In this document: positions 7,800-16,653 of the stretch, piece by piece
Layout of the letters: the number at the start of each line of letters is the position of its first letter
Position numbering within the stretch: position 1 is the first letter of the stretch
Notes under the pieces: model-generated
Databases searched by the model: none
Seen by the model: the letters and a program-made list of their open reading frames with translations, nothing else
What the model was told of the DNA's origin: nothing
Program-made: the position numbers and the translations under genes
Assembly: GCF_002743375.1 (NCBI RefSeq)
Contig: NZ_PDZC01000008.1
Span: 62,001 to 126,000 of the forward strand
Origin: Sporosarcina sp. P34
GTDB lineage: Bacteria > Bacillota > Bacilli > Bacillales_A > Planococcaceae
Reading direction: 5' to 3'
Length of the DNA stretch: 64,000 bases

Positions 7800-8933
7800 T
7801 TACCATTTCGGTACACCGACATGGTTTTCCACCCATTCTTCATTGTAATGAATGGTTGTGGCTTCATTAAGCGGGACGACTTTAAAGCGCTTATTTTGAT
7901 CTTTAATGACGCCAGTCGGGAAGAAGCGTGGATCTTCGATAGTTACGGTTTTTTGGTCACCCGTTTGTTCTTTCGTTACAGACAGTCTTGCGATTCCACC
8001 GAAGTTCGTATAATCGAATGGTTGGGCTGAATAGAAATTGCCGAGCGAGAAGAATACTTTAGTATTTCCTACTTCACCATAGCGTTGTAAAACATGTGGG
8101 TGATGTCCGAATAGTACATCAGCACCCGCATCCGAAACGAATTGCGCCAGTTCTGCTTGATCTTCGGACGTTTCAAGTTGATACTCGGGACCCCAATGTA
8201 AGGATACGATCGTCACGTCTACCTTTGGCTTCATTTGCTGAATTTCATTTTCCATTCGTTCACGATCGATATAGTTGACCAAGTACTCTTTGCCTTGCAA
8301 GTCTAACTTTACATTTGTGCCGTACGTATAAGCGAGTACACCGAATTTGATACCGTTCACTTCGATAATCCGTTCAGTCTTGCGGTCTTTAAAAGATTCA
8401 TAAGCCCCAACATACTCCATCTGGTATTGTTGCGCATGTTCAATCGCCTTGCGCACACCATTTTCCCCTTTGTCAAATGTATGATTGTTGGCGAATGAAA
8501 CCATATCGACACCAACATTTTGTAAGGCGGGGAGTATATGTTTTGGACTATTGAACTTTGGATAGGTAGATAAACCAAGTTCGACACCGCCAGGCATAGA
8601 TTCCTGATTGGCCAAGAGAAAGTCGATACTGGCCATCTGCTCTTTTACCGCTTCGAATGCAAAATCGAAGTTAGGATATGTATAAATTGGATTATGTAAT
8701 AATACATCGCCAACCATACCGATTGTCGCCGTATGAATAATCGTTTCTTCTAGTTTTTGATCTGATTCGACTTCAGTCAATTTTTCAGACGGATCTTTGG
8801 CCGTATCCTGTGGTGTTTGCACAGCCGTTTTTGTCGATATTGCCAACTCTCTATTATTCCAATCGTTCCATAAAATCAGACCACCTATAATCCAAATAAA
8901 CCCTAGTGCTGCAACAAGCCATTTTCTGTTCAC
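7800..8933 (-). CDS. CapA/PgsA-family metallophosphatase-fold protein
   Basis: 377 residues with an N-terminal membrane anchor (about 6-24) and an outer CapA domain (about 70-340). Visible motifs are GMVGDVLLH, NQES, SFANNHTFDKG and the later HWGPEY and FGHHPHVLQ, the metal-binding pattern of calcineurin-like phosphatases of the CapA type. Members act in poly-gamma-glutamate capsule anchoring or export; isolated copies like this one, without pgsB or pgsC, have unclear roles and may process envelope polymers. Transcribed alone and convergent with the SCO1-like gene. Confidence 0.85.
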   Translation of the reverse strand: MNRKWLVAALGFIWIIGGLILWNDWNNRELAISTKTAVQTPQDTAKDPSEKLTEVESDQKLEETIIHTATIGMVGDVLLHNPIYTYPNFDFAFEAVKEQMASIDFLLANQESMPGGVELGLSTYPKFNSPKHILPALQNVGVDMVSFANNHTFDKGENGVRKAIEHAQQYQMEYVGAYESFKDRKTERIIEVNGIKFGVLAYTYGTNVKLDLQGKEYLVNYIDRERMENEIQQMKPKVDVTIVSLHWGPEYQLETSEDQAELAQFVSDAGADVLFGHHPHVLQRYGEVGNTKVFFSLGNFYSAQPFDYTNFGGIARLSVTKEQTGDQKTVTIEDPRFFPTGVIKDQNKRFKVVPLNEATTIHYNEEWVENHVGVPKW

Positions 8934-9064
8934 AACAATCTCTCCATATCTATTATGACTATTTCTTGTAAGACTCTAAAACTAACGATAGCACACTAGT
9001 AGAATAGTAAACAATGAAATTTGTAAATTGTAATAATATATTATTTCCCTCTACTTTTATAGAT

Positions 9065-9104
9065 AAAAAACGCCACACTTCGACATGGACATCGAGGCGT
9101 GGCG
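9065..9104 (-). terminator. intrinsic terminator
   Basis: Imperfect stem (CGCCACACTTCGA at 9071-9083 with TCGAGGCGTGGCG at 9092-9104). Read on the minus strand it ends in a T tract. It terminates the transporter/oxidase operon. Confidence 0.75.
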
Positions 9105-9112
9105 TGGTTTCT

Positions 9113-10087
9113 TTACACCTGTACGTGTGTTTGAGTCAAGACTTTCTGTTCTTCGATATCCTTCGTTGGCTTCTTCGACCAAATCGTCGCAAGAATGGGA
9201 CCCGAGATATTATGCCAGAATGCACCCCAAACACTTGGAAGTGCGGCAAGTGGACCGAAGTGCGCTGTTGCGAGTGCGACGCCAAGTCCCGAGTTTTGCA
9301 TGCCGACTTCGAGTGAAATGGCCCGTCTGTCGTTTTCGTTCAATCCGAGTCCAAGTGCAATCAAATAACCGAGAAGTAATCCGATCCCGTTATGCAAGAA
9401 TACAGCGATGAATACGAGTAGACCTGAGCTTGCGACATTGCCTGTGTTAGCGGAAGTAACCGCAGCGACAATGATCAGGATCGCAACAACTGAAATGATC
9501 GGTACGACCGATACACTTTTCGCAACTGCTTGCGGGAAGAATCGTTGAATGAGTAGTCCTAGCACAATGGGAATGATGATAACTTGGACAATCGACTTAA
9601 ACATCGACAACGCATCTACGGGCAGCCATTGACCAGCTAACACTAGCAATAATAGCGGCGTGACAAGTGGTGCCAATAGAGTGGAAAGGGATGTCATCGC
9701 AACAGATAATGCGAGATTTCCTTTCGCTAGATAGACCATGACGTTTGAAGCAGTGCCTCCTGGAACAGATCCAAGCAATACGAGACCAGCTGCTAGTTCA
9801 GGTGGTAGCTTCAATAAATAAGCCAGAGCGAAAGCAGCGAGTGGCATGACGACAAATTGTGCAGCTACGCCAATGATCACAGGTAGTGGGTGGGTCAAAA
9901 TGATTTTGAAGTCCACTGCACGTAACGTCAGTCCCATTCCAAACATGACAACACCGAGTAAAATCGTGATGTATGCACCCAATCCGAGAAAAGGGTTCGG
10001 GAACAAGAACGCGATCACAGCGACCAAGATGACCCAAAATGCAAAGTACTTTCCGGCGATAGAGCTGATTGTTTCGAGTACTTTCAT
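9113..10087 (-). CDS. bile acid:sodium symporter (BASS) family transporter
   Basis: 324 residues with about nine hydrophobic helices. Family features include GMGLTLRAVDF near 48-58, GSVPGGTASNVM (about 106-117) with the helix-breaking Pro-Gly, and LEVGMQNSGLGVALA (about 260-274), the region that binds sodium in BASS structures. These carriers import organic anions such as bile acids, pantoate or 2-keto acids with sodium. The start overlaps the stop of the oxidase gene by 4 bp, so both are made together and the transported acid may be the oxidase's substrate (glycolate or lactate); that link is inference. Confidence 0.88.
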   Translation of the reverse strand: MKVLETISSIAGKYFAFWVILVAVIAFLFPNPFLGLGAYITILLGVVMFGMGLTLRAVDFKIILTHPLPVIIGVAAQFVVMPLAAFALAYLLKLPPELAAGLVLLGSVPGGTASNVMVYLAKGNLALSVAMTSLSTLLAPLVTPLLLLVLAGQWLPVDALSMFKSIVQVIIIPIVLGLLIQRFFPQAVAKSVSVVPIISVVAILIIVAAVTSANTGNVASSGLLVFIAVFLHNGIGLLLGYLIALGLGLNENDRRAISLEVGMQNSGLGVALATAHFGPLAALPSVWGAFWHNISGPILATIWSKKPTKDIEEQKVLTQTHVQV

Positions 10088-11484
10088 CGTTTCGTCACCT
10101 CAGAATCCAAGTGGAAAATTTTATTTGGATTGAGTAAGTGATCTGGATCGAGCGCTCGTTTGATTTTCTGCATGACAAGAAGTGCAGCACCGTGTTCTTG
10201 TTGCTGGTATTTCTGTTTGCCGATTCCGACGCCGTGCTCTCCGGTACACGTACCGTCACGTTCCAGTGCATAGCGAACGATTTTTTCGTTTAGTTCGTCG
10301 GCTTTCGCTCGTTCTGCTGGATCATTCCTATCCATCATCAGCAATACGTGGAAGTTGCCATCGCCTACGTGACCCACGATTCCCCCTGGCATTTCAAGTG
10401 ACTCGACTACTTCACGTGCATGATTGACTGCGTCCGCCAGTTCTGAAATCGGCAGACAGACGTCAGTGACCATCAGTTTTTTGCCGGGATTTCCATGAAT
10501 ATAGGCATAGGCCAGATTGTGACGAGCTTCCCATAATCGATTACGTTCCGCATTGTCTGTTTCAAATTCGATATCTGTGCACTGATGATCCGCAACAATT
10601 TCTTTCGTGAATTCGACATCTTGTTGTAACCCTGCTTCATTGCCATGAAACTCGAGGAACAATGTAGGCTTTTCTTGATAATTCGTTTCACTGAAGATGT
10701 TTGCTTGTTTAATAGAAGCCTCATCCACCAATTCCACCCGCGCAATCGGAACGCCTGCTTGCAAAATAGATACGACTGCTTCCACTGCATCCTTGACGGT
10801 AGGGAATGATGCACGAGCTGCTGTTACGAATTCAGGAATGCCATAGACGCGTAATGTCAGCTCAGTGAAGCAACCAAGTGTTCCTTCTGAGCCAACAAAT
10901 AATCCGTTTAAATGAAGTCCAGATGCAGATTTAGCTGCTTTATTACCGGTATGGATGACCGTGCCATCTGCTAAGACTACTTCGAGGTCACGTACTTGAT
11001 CGCGCATGACGCCGTATTTGACGGAAGTCGTGCCGCTAGCATTCGTTGCCGCCATGCCGCCAAGTGTCGCATCTGCCCCTGGATCGACAGAGAAAAACAA
11101 TCCATGTTTCTTCAGTTCTTTATTTAATTGAGTACGTGTCACGCCTGGTTGAACAGTCACGAGGAAATCTTCCGCACGTACGTCTAGAATCGCGTTCATA
11201 TTTGAAAAGTCTATTGTGATGCCCCCATTATCGGGAATGACACTACCTTCTAGGCTCGAGCCGAGTCCGAATGGTATGACCGCTACTTTAAACTCATTCG
11301 CTAAGCGCATAATTTCGCTCACGTCTTTTGTGCAAGAAGGGAACACGACAATATCGGGTAATTTCATCGTATGGTAGGATTCGTCTTTTCCGTGGAGTTC
11401 ACGCACGGTTTCGTTGATGGTCACTTGTTGTTCGGTTAATACGTCTTGTAAAGCCTGGACGATTTTTTCAGTAGTCGCTGTCAT
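10084..11484 (-). CDS. FAD-linked 2-hydroxyacid oxidase (GlcD/D-lactate dehydrogenase type)
   Basis: 466 residues, usual for GlcD-like flavoproteins. The VAO-type FAD domain is at about 35-215: PFGLGSSLEG, DPGADATLGGMAATNASG and VKYGVMRDQV. The C-terminal substrate domain ends with GHVGDGNFH (about 370-378) and CTGEHGVGIGKQKY (about 423-436), which hold conserved catalytic and FAD-contacting residues. It oxidises glycolate or D-lactate to the keto acid. No separate GlcE or GlcF subunits are near, which favours a stand-alone D-lactate dehydrogenase type. First gene of a two-gene operon with a BASS transporter. Confidence 0.88.
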   Translation of the reverse strand: MTATTEKIVQALQDVLTEQQVTINETVRELHGKDESYHTMKLPDIVVFPSCTKDVSEIMRLANEFKVAVIPFGLGSSLEGSVIPDNGGITIDFSNMNAILDVRAEDFLVTVQPGVTRTQLNKELKKHGLFFSVDPGADATLGGMAATNASGTTSVKYGVMRDQVRDLEVVLADGTVIHTGNKAAKSASGLHLNGLFVGSEGTLGCFTELTLRVYGIPEFVTAARASFPTVKDAVEAVVSILQAGVPIARVELVDEASIKQANIFSETNYQEKPTLFLEFHGNEAGLQQDVEFTKEIVADHQCTDIEFETDNAERNRLWEARHNLAYAYIHGNPGKKLMVTDVCLPISELADAVNHAREVVESLEMPGGIVGHVGDGNFHVLLMMDRNDPAERAKADELNEKIVRYALERDGTCTGEHGVGIGKQKYQQQEHGAALLVMQKIKRALDPDHLLNPNKIFHLDSEVTKR

Positions 11485-11797
11485 AGTTGTTCTCTCCTTA
11501 AAGGTGAAGTAGTGATGGTGAAGGTAGTTCTCCTGATTAGAATTTTATAACGCGTGTATTGGACATTATACTATTATACTTACTAATCTGAATAATTCAA
11601 CGATAGTTTAGTAATTTTGCTATTTTCATTCAATGTTCTCTAAGCATAAAAACTATATTCATGCATGTTCGAAGGCCTATCTGACTAGCAATAACCTTTC
11701 ATATGAATAAAAGAACGCAAAAATAACTGACTGTTTTGTTTGTATTCTTATAAACACATACAAATGATGAACAGGCTTTGGCTAAGGAGTGTGTGAA
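11485..11797. other. divergent intergenic region
   Basis: 313 bp between the divergent oxidase and ATP-grasp genes. A CATACAAAT at 11757-11765 resembles a SigE -10 element (CATACANT), which would fit a sporulation gene downstream, but no good -35 partner is seen at the right spacing. Otherwise nothing recognisable. Confidence 0.3.
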
Positions 11798-13021
11798 ATG
11801 AATACGATTTTGTTTGTGGAAACTACGAAGAGTGGTTCGAGCAGGGAAGCTATAAAGGCGGCAGAAAGGTTAGGCTACGCCACAGTGTTGTTAACCGAGA
11901 ATGCAAGATTTATCGATCAAAGAGCGGAATTTCCGGAAGTTACGCAAATGATTCATATCGACCGCATAACGGAAGAAGCAGTCCGAGAACATATTTACGC
12001 CATACAGAAGTTAGGATTAAAGCTGAAAGGAATTTTTAGTTTTGTAGATCCATTTGTATCGATGACCGCGCATCTCGCCAATGAATTTTGCCAAGCAGGA
12101 ATTTCTGCAGATGCCTATTTGAAAATGGAAGATAAAGTATTAACTCGAACAGCACTGGCTGAAAACGAAGTGACACCGAAATTTATGGTTTTTGAGCCAA
12201 CGACAGATTTGAAGCAGTTCATCAGCGAGCAAGAGACATTTCCCCTTATCATCAAATCGCCCCTGTCAAAAGCGTCAAGAGATGTGTACCTCGTAGAAGA
12301 TCGAAAAGAAATGACGCGTGTTATGAAAAGTATGTTGAAAAACTATCCATCCCAGCAGATTGTCATTGAAGAATATTTGGACGGCCCACAGTATTTGGTT
12401 GAACTTGTGGTAGTGGAGGGAGAGCTCCATCTAGTTGCGGTAATTAAACAGGATATCCAAAAAGACTTGAAGTTCATCATTACCGGTTATGATATTCAAC
12501 TTTCACTAGAGAGCAGGCTATATGACAAGCTGGTCAGCGCAGTGGAATCGATTTGTAACGACCTCGGAGCAAAAAATGTCGCCTGTCATCTCGAGTTACG
12601 ATATGTCAGGGAAACCTGGAAGTTGATTGAGTTAAATCCACGAATATCGGGTGGCGCCATGAATCGCATGATCGAAGAGGCCTTTGGGATTAATTTGATG
12701 GAAGAGACGTTGAAGCTCTTTATGGGTGAAGAAATCAATTTGAAAAGAAGACACGAACATCATATTTATACGCATTACATTACCGTGAACACGTATGGCA
12801 CACTATTGAAAGTAACAGGGAAAAATTATGCGATGAAGCATGAAGGCGTGCGGGAAGTCTACGTGAAACCACGTAAAGGTACATTCATGACACCGCCTAT
12901 TTCAATGGGCAGTCGGTATGGCTATGTCATAGCATCTGGTGATACCGCATCCAAAGCGAAACGAAATGCCATGCATGCTGCGAAGAATATCAAGTTTTAT
13001 ATAGAATCTAACGAGGAGTGA
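11798..13021 (+). CDS. ATP-grasp carboxylate-amine ligase family protein
   Basis: 407 residues from ATG 11798; TAAGGAG sits 8 bp upstream, whereas the GTG at 11789 overlaps that site. The N-terminal Rossmann-like part starts MNTILFVETTKSGSS; the ATP-grasp core (about 105-305) contains FPLIIKSPLSKASRDVYLV, IVIEEYLDGPQY and the magnesium-binding stretch LIELNPRISGGAMNRM (about 273-288). This is the fold of D-Ala-D-Ala ligase, BacD-type and L-amino-acid ligases. The substrate cannot be read from sequence. It lies 6 bp before a second ATP-grasp gene of the spore-associated YheC/D type, so it may act on a spore envelope peptide. Confidence 0.82.
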   Translation: MNTILFVETTKSGSSREAIKAAERLGYATVLLTENARFIDQRAEFPEVTQMIHIDRITEEAVREHIYAIQKLGLKLKGIFSFVDPFVSMTAHLANEFCQAGISADAYLKMEDKVLTRTALAENEVTPKFMVFEPTTDLKQFISEQETFPLIIKSPLSKASRDVYLVEDRKEMTRVMKSMLKNYPSQQIVIEEYLDGPQYLVELVVVEGELHLVAVIKQDIQKDLKFIITGYDIQLSLESRLYDKLVSAVESICNDLGAKNVACHLELRYVRETWKLIELNPRISGGAMNRMIEEAFGINLMEETLKLFMGEEINLKRRHEHHIYTHYITVNTYGTLLKVTGKNYAMKHEGVREVYVKPRKGTFMTPPISMGSRYGYVIASGDTASKAKRNAMHAAKNIKFYIESNEE

Positions 13022-13027
13022 GAGCAG

Positions 13028-14008
13028 ATGGTTACAGTGGGGATGTTGCATTCAAGGAAACACCCGAGCAAAGTAGATAAAGCCTTTGCCTGGGCAGCTG
13101 TCGCTAAAATGGAAGGAGTGGATTTTTACTACTTTTCGCCACAAGGTGTTAATTTTAAAACGAACGTCATCTCAGGTTATGTATATGAACAAGGCGAGTG
13201 GATAGAACGAGACATGATGTTTCCCGATGTCATATACAATGCTTGCGGCATGAAGACTGATGAGGACATTGAAGTCTACACTAAATTAAGTAAGATCGTT
13301 CCTTTCACTTCACACTCAGTCGGTAATAAAATGAGTGTCTTTAGAAGGATTAGTAAAATGCCCGAATTTGTGGATTATTTGATCCCGTCCATCCAGATCC
13401 ATCACCCTGAAGATGTGTTGGACGCTATGAAGAAATATAAAAAAGTGATTATGAAACCAGTATCCGGCAGTCAAGGAAGGGGGATTTGGTTTATCGAGCT
13501 AGATGGGGAGCGTTTCCATACGATAGTTGGTACGGAACAGACGACCCAAAATCGCGAACAACTACTTTCTAGTATTCAAGACTTACTCCGTGAGCAAGCT
13601 TACTTGGTCCAGCCGTATATATCCTGCCGAACGAAAGACGGGGAAGGGAAATGGATGATTTCTATTATTTACCCTCGGATCGGTACGATGGATAGAGTGA
13701 CGAGTAATATTTCTCGTGGAGGAAGTATGGGGACGTTTAGATCGTTTTTAGAAAGGGAATTTGGCGATGAACGGAGGAATATGAGACGGACTTTAGAGAA
13801 GTTTGCTGAGCGTTTCACCAATGAATTTGAAAGCACTTTCGATATAGAATTTGATGAGCTTGGAATTGATATAGGTGTCGATGAAAATAATAAGCTTTGG
13901 ATATTCGAAGTGAATTGGAGACCAGGAAATGAAGAACTTGCATTTAATATAGCAAAGAACCTTGTTCCTTATGCCGTGTATGTTGCCAGTCAACATAAAT
14001 CGACCTGA
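13028..14008 (+). CDS. YheC/YheD-family ATP-grasp protein (spore-associated)
   Basis: 326 residues. The N-terminal part (VTVGMLHSRKHPSKVDKAFAW) and the YNACGMKT stretch are typical of the YheC/YheD endospore coat-associated family. The ATP-grasp domain (about 95-315) shows VIMKPVSGSQGRGIW, LVQPYISC and the metal-binding FEVNWRPGNEEL near 297-308. B. subtilis homologues are made under SigE control and associate with the spore; their reaction is not established to my knowledge. It is translated right after another ATP-grasp ligase. No export signal is visible, so it acts in the mother cell or forespore cytoplasm. Confidence 0.85.
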   Translation: MVTVGMLHSRKHPSKVDKAFAWAAVAKMEGVDFYYFSPQGVNFKTNVISGYVYEQGEWIERDMMFPDVIYNACGMKTDEDIEVYTKLSKIVPFTSHSVGNKMSVFRRISKMPEFVDYLIPSIQIHHPEDVLDAMKKYKKVIMKPVSGSQGRGIWFIELDGERFHTIVGTEQTTQNREQLLSSIQDLLREQAYLVQPYISCRTKDGEGKWMISIIYPRIGTMDRVTSNISRGGSMGTFRSFLEREFGDERRNMRRTLEKFAERFTNEFESTFDIEFDELGIDIGVDENNKLWIFEVNWRPGNEELAFNIAKNLVPYAVYVASQHKST

Positions 14009-14110
14009 TGTTTATTCCAAGCAGTATACATTGATGTCTGTCCGCACATAACCTTTCTTTCGGCATTGTCATATAGATAGTAGATACGTATAGGAAGGGG
14101 AGGTGAAAAA

Positions 14111-14524
14111 ATGAATAACCCAAGTGCAATTTGTATGGCGATGAAAAGATTATTGAAAGAACAAGAGTTGATGGCTACATTCGGTCAAGGTTTTCAATAT
14201 GTCTGTTCGTTTCCTGTCTTCGATACGATACCCTTTACACTTCACGACTGCGAATTACACACACCATTTAGCGCCCATTATTCATGTATAAAGACCCCTT
14301 ATTTCAGATTGGAAAAACTCGATCTAGAGACATGCTGTGCAAGCTTAACCTTACTAGAGCCAGTTGATATGGAAGGCAATCCAGTAGACTCGTGCGAAGA
14401 GTTTTACTCCCTACGGAAGACGAAAAGCTGTATTATAGTCAATATCAATTGTTTCTGCACCATCACACCTCTTCCCCCTAAGCTAGTTGATAAAAAATTA
14501 CCTATTATTGAACCGAAAAAATAA
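14111..14524 (+). CDS. CotY/CotZ-like spore coat (crust) protein
   Basis: 137 residues, about nine cysteines. The C-terminal half matches the remembered pattern of B. subtilis CotZ and CotY: FRLEKLDLETCCASLTLLEPVD, then SCEEFYSLRKTKSCIIVN and CFCTITPLPPKLV. These proteins form disulfide-linked sheets in the outermost crust or exosporium of the spore. GGGGAGG 11 bp before ATG 14111 gives a strong ribosome site. Upstream GTCATATA (about 14067-14074) resembles a SigE -35 element, but a matching -10 is not clear. Placed after two ATP-grasp genes, it supports a spore-surface role for the cluster. Confidence 0.75.
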   Translation: MNNPSAICMAMKRLLKEQELMATFGQGFQYVCSFPVFDTIPFTLHDCELHTPFSAHYSCIKTPYFRLEKLDLETCCASLTLLEPVDMEGNPVDSCEEFYSLRKTKSCIIVNINCFCTITPLPPKLVDKKLPIIEPKK

Positions 14525-14548
14525 ATACAAACTACCAGGTGATCCTAT

Positions 14549-15235
14549 ATGCACAATAAAATTAGAAAACAACTGTTTGAACAAATAGATACGGACTATC
14601 AGAAGTTTTCATCCGCACTCATACCGACGAACGAAAATATCCTTGGGGTGCGAATGCCGGCACTTCGTAAACTTGCGAAAGGCATTGCAAAGGGTGATTG
14701 GCGGACTTATTTACAGACAGCGCATGATGAGTATTTTGAAGAAGTAATGTTACAAGGCTTAGTGATAGGTTACGTAAAAGCGGACGTCGAAGAGCTTTTG
14801 CCATACGTAGCGAAATTTGTACCGAAAATAGATAACTGGTCCGTTTGCGATAGTTTTTGTTCGGGGTTAAAAATGACCAAACAACATAAGGAACGTGTTT
14901 GGTCATTCCTCCAACCATATGTAGTTTCGGAGAACGAATATGAACTTCGCTTCGGTATTGTCATGTTGCTTATTTATTATACTGAGCCCGACTATATCGA
15001 CAGAGTACTTGGCTTACTAAATCGTGTGCAACATGAAGGATATTACGTCAAAATGGCGGTGGCTTGGGCGTTGTCTAATTGTTTTGTAAAGTTGCCTGAC
15101 CCCACTCTACGTTATTTGGCTGGGAAAAATTCATTGGATGTATTTACGTATAATAAAGCGTTACAGAAAATCATAGAGTCGACGCGTGTAGATCAAGAGA
15201 CGAAGAAGGTACTTCGCAGTATGAAAAGGCGCTGA
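14549..15235 (+). CDS. AlkD-like DNA alkylation repair protein
   Basis: 228 residues built of HEAT-like helical repeats, the fold of AlkD/AlkC DNA glycosylases that remove alkylated bases without base flipping. The N-terminal GVRMPALRKLAKGIAKGDW (about 34-52) and DNWSVCDSFC with a conserved Trp and Asp (about 96-105) agree with the family; the Asp in this segment is the usual catalytic acid. MLLIYYTEPDYID follows near 143. Co-directional with the coat gene after 24 bp, but a functional link is not evident. Own terminator follows. Confidence 0.82.
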   Translation: MHNKIRKQLFEQIDTDYQKFSSALIPTNENILGVRMPALRKLAKGIAKGDWRTYLQTAHDEYFEEVMLQGLVIGYVKADVEELLPYVAKFVPKIDNWSVCDSFCSGLKMTKQHKERVWSFLQPYVVSENEYELRFGIVMLLIYYTEPDYIDRVLGLLNRVQHEGYYVKMAVAWALSNCFVKLPDPTLRYLAGKNSLDVFTYNKALQKIIESTRVDQETKKVLRSMKRR

Positions 15236-15236
15236 C

Positions 15237-15264
15237 AAAAACCTAGTCTTGTGACTAGGTTTTT
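15237..15264 (+). terminator. intrinsic terminator
   Basis: AAACCTAGTC and GACTAGGTTT stem with a four-base loop and T tract, directly at the end of the AlkD-like gene. Confidence 0.88.
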
Positions 15265-15343
15265 AGTTATGGATATGGCTTTTCAAAATGCCTTATTCAG
15301 GTCGTAAAGTGTAAAGAAAACGTATGGAGATCGATAAAAAATA

Positions 15344-15374
15344 AGAGAAACCTGACAAATCGTCAGGCTTCTCT
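15344..15374 (-). terminator. intrinsic terminator
   Basis: AGAGAAACCTGAC pairs with GTCAGGCTTCTCT (one mismatch). On the minus strand it is followed by a T-rich run. It ends the tandem Pro/Gly/Tyr-rich genes. Confidence 0.8.
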
Positions 15375-15404
15375 AAGAACAATTTCTAATCGCTACATTT
15401 CAGT

Positions 15405-16019
15405 TCACATACATCTGAATGAATCGATCTTCTGCAAGTCTAATCCATAATACTCCCAGCGGTATTGACGTGGATCCCATCGATACCCAGCAATAGAAGT
15501 TCTGCCAACGAATGTCGGGTAGTACCAGAACCCTTTGTTTCGCGAAGTCCATACATACGTATATCGGTATAAGCAACCTGCTATACCGCCCGGATCCACT
15601 GCCCGTAGTTGAGCGTCAGGATAGCTCGGTATTTGGCTTGGAGGAGCGGAAGTCGGTGCACTTTGTTGTGGATGACCTCCTGGCTGTCCATGGTGATGTC
15701 CATGATTCTCATGCTGTTGATGATGTCCTGGATATCCATGCTGGCCAGGGTACCCCGAGTGCCCCGGATAGGCAGGTTGATGAGGGTAACTTGGATAACC
15801 GGGTTGATGTTGCTGTGGATACCCTGAGTACCCTGGATAACCAGATGGCCATTGCGGATTTTGTTGATTGGGTGGTGGGTATCCTGGATATCCACTTGGC
15901 CATCCCTGTTGTTGTTGGCCATATTGTGGGTGATACTGTTGATGGTGTCCTTCATTCTGCTGACCTGGGTATCCGTCAGGGAGCTTCGGATACCACATGC
16001 CTTCATCTTGGTGATTCAA
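15405..16019 (-). CDS. Pro/Gly/Tyr/His-rich protein with conserved C-terminal domain, paralogue A
   Basis: 204 residues from TTG 16019, preceded by AAGGAG at 7 bp; no ATG offers a better site. Residues 15-130 are low-complexity repeats of the type GYPGY, HxQxP and PSGYPG. Residues 131-204 form a distinct domain: SAPPSQIPSYP, AVDPGGIAGCLYRYTYVWTS, FWYYPTFVGR and RWEYYGLDLQ, ending in a near-terminal Cys. The same domain ends the next gene upstream. No signal peptide is seen. Composition and setting (spore genes nearby) suggest a coat or exosporium protein, but I do not recognise the family and this role is inference. Confidence 0.7.
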   Translation of the reverse strand: MNHQDEGMWYPKLPDGYPGQQNEGHHQQYHPQYGQQQQGWPSGYPGYPPPNQQNPQWPSGYPGYSGYPQQHQPGYPSYPHQPAYPGHSGYPGQHGYPGHHQQHENHGHHHGQPGGHPQQSAPTSAPPSQIPSYPDAQLRAVDPGGIAGCLYRYTYVWTSRNKGFWYYPTFVGRTSIAGYRWDPRQYRWEYYGLDLQKIDSFRCM

Positions 16020-16046
16020 ACGATCACTCCTTCATTTAGACTGCTT

Positions 16047-16538
16047 TCACACACAACGAAACTGATCAATACGTTGCAAATCAATGCCTATATACTCCCA
16101 GCGGAATCTGCGTGAATTCCACTGGAACCCCGCGACGGATTGTCGACCAACAAATGTCGGATAAAACCAGAATCCATTACGTCGAGAAGTCCATACATAC
16201 GTAAAGCGATACAAACAACCAGCGATGGCACCTGGGTCTACCGCGAACGCCTGAAATTCTGGATAGCTCGGGATTTGACTTGGTGGCGCGGAAGTGGGAG
16301 CTGCCGCCTGACCGCCTGGATTCCCTGGCCGACCTGGTTGCTGTCCAGGGAAATTCGGTTGCTGTGGAAAACTCGGTGATCCAGGGAAGCCGGGCATACT
16401 CGGAAACCATTGCATACCTGGGAACCAAGGTTGCCATGAAGAAAATGATTGTGCAGTGGAGAAGCCTTGCGGGTCAGTACCTTGCCAATACGGATTTGTA
16501 TATTGCGGATACCCCATAAAATCATCTTGTGGATTCAA
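16047..16538 (-). CDS. Pro/Gly/Phe-rich protein with conserved C-terminal domain, paralogue B
   Basis: 163 residues from TTG 16538 with AAGGAGG nine bases upstream. The N-terminal 90 residues are low-complexity (FPGMQWFPSMPGFPG, QQPGRPGNPGG). The last 74 align with paralogue A throughout: SAPPSQIPSYPE, AVDPGAIAGCLYRFTYVWTS, FWFYPTFVGR, RWEYIGIDLQ and a final CV. The two genes are 27 bp apart, a clear tandem duplication in which the ordered domain was kept and the repeat part diverged. Both use TTG starts. Divergent from ypcP. Function unknown; spore-surface structural protein is my guess. Confidence 0.7.
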   Translation of the reverse strand: MNPQDDFMGYPQYTNPYWQGTDPQGFSTAQSFSSWQPWFPGMQWFPSMPGFPGSPSFPQQPNFPGQQPGRPGNPGGQAAAPTSAPPSQIPSYPEFQAFAVDPGAIAGCLYRFTYVWTSRRNGFWFYPTFVGRQSVAGFQWNSRRFRWEYIGIDLQRIDQFRCV

Positions 16539-16653
16539 CTTTTTACGCCTCCTTTTCTATTCGTTTTATCATATGCAGTCTGATGGTTATTTGACCTTAT
16601 TATCTCTTCGTACGACAGCTATGCTAAACTAAAGACAAAGGAAGTGGAATAGA

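Noticed and set aside
9014-9411. Two plus-strand frames at the end of the BASS gene
   Set aside because: They cross the terminator and lie antisense to a conserved transporter. No ribosome site.
15512-16519. Several plus-strand frames opposite the Pro/Gly-rich genes
   Set aside because: Shadows of GC-skewed repeat codons on the minus strand. The minus-strand frames have ribosome sites and a shared C-terminal domain, the plus ones do not.
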